From Hibiscus mutabilis (lineage: Eukaryota; Streptophyta; Magnoliopsida; Malvales; Malvaceae), in contig CM033732.1 in the NCBI GenBank assembly GCA_019671005.1, positions 46,923,392 to 46,987,391 of the forward strand: a stretch of DNA of 64,000 bases. Direction: 5' to 3'. The notes below the pieces were generated by a model that saw nothing but the letters and a program-made list of their open reading frames with translations, did no database searches and had not been told where the DNA came from. Position numbers and translations under genes: made by a program. Shown here in pieces: positions 59,961 through 64,000 of the stretch; the stretch's first letter is position 1; the number at the start of each line of letters is the position of its first letter.

Positions 59961-61590
59961 ATACTTCCTCAGTCCTATAAAATTCCTCCTTTTTATGTTT
60001 AAATTTTCTTATTAAAAAATTCAACCACTTTTACCTTATATGTTTCTATATATATATATATATATAATTATTTTACAATATATATCTTACATAATTTTTT
60101 TTAAGATTATGTGAAAAATTAACAAGAGTATGAGAGGGGGGAGTATTATATTAAAATTGAACTAAGCATTAAGGTGGGCCCGCACGTTCCCCACCTCGTC
60201 GCCGGAGAGGCCACGCCATCTATTTGTATTGTTTCAACTAAAACGAAAATAAATGCTTCAGATGTTTCGATAGATTAGCTCCCACTTTCGTCCGACAAAA
60301 TGATGACCGCACATCTTGTCGTGTGTGACGTTTTCTTATTGTAATCTGCACAAAATATAGATGAATTGGTGTATAGACCCAAAAGCAGCTAACCAAGTTT
60401 AAGAAAAATAAATAAAATAAAAACAAGTAATGCTGGAGCATGGTAATTTACTTAAAACTGGTAAAAATCTATATTTGACCCTTGAAACTTTATCATTTTA
60501 TAATCTGGTCATCTTTTTACTGTGGCTCCCAATATAACCCTTGCATTAAGATGATGGCCGGGACCTCCCTTGATTGCATGGAGGAACCGAGTTAGTCTAC
60601 CAAAATCAATCAGCCCATAATAGCATATCTACTTCTTACTGAGTTTGGTCTTTGTTGTTGAGTATGTACATTTTCGATGTTAATTTTTTTTCTCCGATGA
60701 TAATTACAGGGGACTGAATGATTTAAAGATTTATGTGCAATTAATTAAAATAAGGTCATCAATTTAAAATAAATGTTGATCGAGTTGTTGTTTGTAACCG
60801 ATTAACTTTTGAATATAAAAAATGAGTATAACAAAATTCAAAATCGATGAACTACAACAATATTTGTTTTTCTCATTTGTTTTATCACAATTCCATAACC
60901 AATCTTTTTTTTTTTCTTGTAAGCATTTAATTAACTTGTTTTGGGCCCTCCTTTTTCTGGGACCTTAGCTATGTGGTCGTAAGAAACGGAGCCAAAATTA
61001 AGATTAAAGTCAAAACGTAAATTTTAAAAGGTAAGAGACAAATTTATAATTAATTTTTTAAATATATAACAAAGAAAAAAATGGTGCGTGTGGAGGCAAG
61101 AGCCCCTCCTAAAATAAAAGCGAGTTTATTTCTAATGAACCTTTCTATTGTACATGTCCAAAACCGCTCTCACAGTCTATGTTGTGATTGAGGGTGCTGT
61201 TAATATTCTGTGTTAATAGGTGGAGCTGGCGTGGTTTTGATGGATCGATCCACTTGGGGAATTGTAACACTCGGGCCTGACCCGCCACTCTTATTTCTGC
61301 CCATTAGGCTCTCATTTTCCTTGCTATGGCCTGCTTTCAAAATATAAATAGAATCCTTAAATATAAATCGAACCTTTCAAAATTTTAGTTAAAATGTTTA
61401 ATTGAAAAAGTTTAAGTCGTTCCTCTTTTAAACTCTTTCACCAAGTTTCTTTACTGCATTGTATTTAAATTTAAAAGCATTTTTTAACTTGATGAATTAC
61501 ACACCAATAAGTTTATAAGTGTTGATAGACTAAATTACGACGAACAACTAATTATATTGTTGATATACGGAGGACGATAGCTTTTGGGCA
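59961..61590. other. Intergenic stretch without a recognised gene
   Basis: No exon could be supported. A string tgtaacactcgggcctgacc at 61264-61283 resembles the end of a gypsy LTR, without further matches. Several T and A runs occur. Confidence 0.55.
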
Positions 61591-61800
61591 TCAAAGGATA
61601 CGAATGAAGTTTTCATGAAACTAGCCAAGATAAAGAAGTATCACGTGTACCAATAAGTCTATTTACTTATAAAATTGATGTTGATTCTCCCCATAACAAC
61701 CGTAAATGTAGAAAGAGTATTTTTTTTAAAATGAACATCGTGAAGAATAGATTGTGAAATAGTACGGGTGACCAATCTTTAAATTGATTAATAATATCTC
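61590..61800 (+). pseudogene. hAT transposase C-terminal (dimerisation) fragment
   Basis: Conceptual reading gives VYLLIKLMLILPITTVNVER, then after a shift MNIVKNRL, a stop, and STGDQSLN. This is the C-terminal dimerisation motif of plant hAT transposases (LP..T..VER..S...I.KN.L). Stops and a frame change show it is dead. Nothing more of the transposase is visible upstream. Confidence 0.75.
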
Positions 61801-62220
61801 ATTAGACACTCTTTTTTCTCTTTTTAATGTCCGGAGTTGAGTTTTTACTTGAGTTTAATTACAAATAAATTTTTTAATAAGACTCCTTTTTCTTTTAAAA
61901 GATCATTATAATATCCATTTTGAACCCTTATTTTTTTTTTAATTTTTAAATCTGTCATTGCTTTTAGATATAAGTTTTCATGGCCTAATTTCACATAAGA
62001 TTGTGACTTAATTTAATTATGTTAGACTTGAGTCAGTTCAATGCTTGTAAATTATAGTGATGGAATTAGTTTTAGTTGACTTAGGTATGAGTTAGTTGTA
62101 CAATTTAATACTTTAATTCAATGTTTGTTGTAACAATTTATTCCGATTATAATTTAAAAAATGGATTAAAATTGTTAAAAGTTTGAGAATTATGTTCGGA
62201 GAAATTTTATAAATATTGCT

Positions 62221-62516
62221 TTAGGGTTTTTTTCTTCCAAAAATATGGTATTTTTTTATTTTAATTCCCAAAATATTATATTTGCTACAGTACTTTAGAA
62301 GTCGGATTTAACATAATCCGAATTTGAACAGTAAATTCTAAAATAACCTTAAATACTGGTTTAGGAGGATCCGACTTTAGACAATTTTTAGGATTTTTTA
62401 GGAAAAATATTGTTCATAGTCAAATTCTGTTGAATCTAACTTTTAAAGTACTATAGCAAATACAATATTTCGAGAATTAAAATAAAAATTACCATATTTT
62501 AGGAAAAAAACTTAAA
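62221..62516. mobile_element. MITE with caaaaatatggtatt arms
   Basis: About 90 bp at each end are inverted repeats, including ttcttccaaaaatatggtat and, opposite, accatattttaggaaaaaaa, and tatttgctacagtactttag and its partner taaagtactatagcaaatac. No coding frame is present. Confidence 0.8.
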
Positions 62517-63244
62517 ATTATATTTGAGTAAAAATTCCTTTATGTTCAAAGTTCCATCGAATTCTCTTCCAACGTTGAAACCTCACCCAATAGAAAATGC
62601 TTACGTAATTGATTTTTATTTTAGAGATTATTTCCAAGATTTTATTTTTTTATTTTCTCTCTAATTTTTGTAGATATCATTTCATTTGAGTTCTTTTTTT
62701 TGTTGTTGCTTCGTGTCCTCTCTGTATTTCATTCCAGGTCAAAATTCAAAACCTTGTTATTTCTTTGCAACTCATATTTTCCATCACTTTCTAGGAAAAT
62801 AAAAATCTTAGCTGATTGATTTTTTTGTCTGATTTGAAATTCACTCAAGTTTCATGTTTTTTTTTTTCCAGTTTCCCTCTTGGAAATTGAATTTGCATTT
62901 ATGGTTTTCTTTTATGGTGTAAAAAACAAAAGGGTTGATTTTCTTCTTGGGATTTATCAGATTGAAGGTTTCCACTTTCCACTTATCTGAAAAACCCAGA
63001 ACAAGATAAATTCTTGAATTTTGGGGTTAGGGTTTGATCATTCATCTCCTTGTGCTTTCTGGGCAGCTGGATTTTTTTTTTATAAAATCACAATCTTAAT
63101 GGTTTTCTTTGAGCTTTGAGTTAATGGAAGTCTTGTTCTTTTTCACCTAGTTGACCTAAGGGGCTTTATAATTTATTATAAAAGACCCCATTTTTTTCAT
63201 CCAAGTTCTCCATTAGATTTCGAAGTTTTTTAGTAGAATTGTCA
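62517..63244 (+). promoter_or_regulatory. Promoter and leader region of the gene starting at 63245
   Basis: The segment is rich in T and CT tracts, which is typical of plant leaders. It includes the plant-type phrase ttttggggttagggtttgat at about 63019. No TATA box was assigned with confidence, and a leader intron is possible. Confidence 0.45.
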
Positions 63245-63417
63245 ATGGATGCTGTCCATAATGATGTGAAGGATGTTAATGGACACACTGAGTCAAATGC
63301 TTTGTTGGTTCCTAAGAGAGGTGGGATGTCAAGAAAATCTGATAAGACGAGGCGAAAAGTCCAATGGAATGATCGAAACGGGAACAAACTTGTGGAGATC
63401 ATCGAATTTGAACCAAG
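63245..63417 (+). CDS. First coding exon of a conserved small plant protein, continues past the window
   Basis: ATG at 63245 opens MDAVHNDVKDVNG, then LLVPKRGGMSRKSDKTRRK and VQWNDRNGNKLVEIIEFEP. The exon ends in phase 2 at 63417 before gtaatt. The block TRRKVQWNDRNGNKL is typical of a family of short, uncharacterised plant proteins. No later exon with a fitting start could be found before the window ends, so the intron exceeds 580 bp. There is no membrane segment. The protein is probably soluble. Function unknown. Confidence 0.72.
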
Positions 63418-64000
63418 GTAATTGGTGCTTTTGGAAGTTTATCTTCTAAGATATCAGTTCTTTTGTTTGATTCGTGAGCACTGAGCATTCTGATCCTTTT
63501 GTTTTGAGTTATGAACATAGTTACATTGTCATACACTTGTTTGTATCTGCAAATCTCTAGCTAAATGATAGTTCCGATAATAGAACAATTGGGTGCAAAA
63601 TTTACAACTTTATGTTGCAGGCTATAGCTTCAGTCTTAAAGTAATGCAATATTGTTCCCTTTTTTATGTTGTGTTGGATCTATGATTGTAGAGATGGATT
63701 ATTTTAAACCATTATTCCTTTTTGTGGGTTTGGTTAGGGGATATTTGATGTATGAATTATCGGTTTATGTCAAAATTTAATCCGTTGTTTCGTATTCCAA
63801 CTCAGTTGTCACTCCTTGTAAAGTTTTAGTTTGCAGCTTTATCTCTCTTGGGTACTTTCTTGAATCATTAGGATTTGTTTTGCACATTTCTTCATAAGTT
63901 CTGTTCGCATTAGCTATGGACAGGGGCATCGTGCTTTTACGTTCTGTTTTCCTTAGCTTGTGAATGCCTTGTAATGCATTGGCATCCGGCTACCCAAGGA
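63418..64000 (+). other. First intron of the gene starting at 63245 (incomplete)
   Basis: The interval begins gtaattggtg, is T-rich, and contains several possible acceptors (gttgcag at 63620, gtttgcag at 63835), but none is followed by a convincing continuation. Confidence 0.55.

Overview
The window is nuclear DNA of a flowering plant, almost certainly a eudicot. It is AT-rich, has spliced genes with GT-AG introns, plant organelle-targeted RNA-binding genes (a plastid ribosome-associated protein and a DYW-type PPR gene), many short inverted-repeat transposons and large Ty3/gypsy and LINE remnants. I cannot name the species.

Region 1 (1-17,000) holds host genes. On the minus strand are PSRP2-like plastid ribosomal protein (790-3794, four exons, with the last 16 codons lying 1.7 kb downstream), an unrecognised 194-residue basic protein (6611-8488, whose start codon seems to be split by an intron) and a DYW-class PPR gene (9056-10786) whose C-terminal domain is put out of frame by two opposing one-base changes. 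On the plus strand are a TLDc/OXR1-type gene with four lesions (12761-15360) and a decayed CCT-domain gene end (15901-16701). Between them sit inverted-repeat elements: an inverted pair of Mutator-like MITEs with three copies of the target site, an 802-bp element, a 396-bp element and a 770-bp fold-back.

Region 2 (17,840-35,795) is one nested retrotransposon block. The outer element has 1.9-kb LTRs, an exact 5-bp target duplication (atcgt), a Tat/Ogre-like primer-binding site and no coding capacity. It lies on the minus strand. Inside it sits a Tekay/Del-type chromovirus, also on the minus strand, with about 3.4-kb LTRs, an initiator-tRNA-Met primer-binding site and a broken gag-pol ending in a chromodomain. 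One of its LTRs is truncated.

Region 3 (35,796-45,300) is repeat-rich intergenic DNA followed by one intact DUF3527 gene (42407-44470, plus strand) with 5'-UTR introns and a uORF next to the start.

Region 4 (45,980-57,700) mixes remnants and small genes: a LINE-type RRM/RNase H relic, a copia LTR-gag fragment, a broken Ty3/gypsy element, and two related small membrane-anchored protein genes (52733-53020 and 57304-57525) that flank the gypsy relic. A third partial copy of their upstream DNA lies near 48,640.

Region 5 (57,700-64,000) holds a hAT MITE with a perfect 8-bp target duplication, a 103-bp TA run with two related MITEs beside it, a hAT transposase tail fragment, and the first coding exon of a conserved small-protein gene (63245-63417) that runs off the window. 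I found no CRISPR array, rRNA or tRNA gene. Nothing here is a convincing new multi-gene system. The most useful items are the nested LTR block, the small-gene pair, the inverted MITE dimer and the one-base lesions in two host genes, which may be real or assembly errors.
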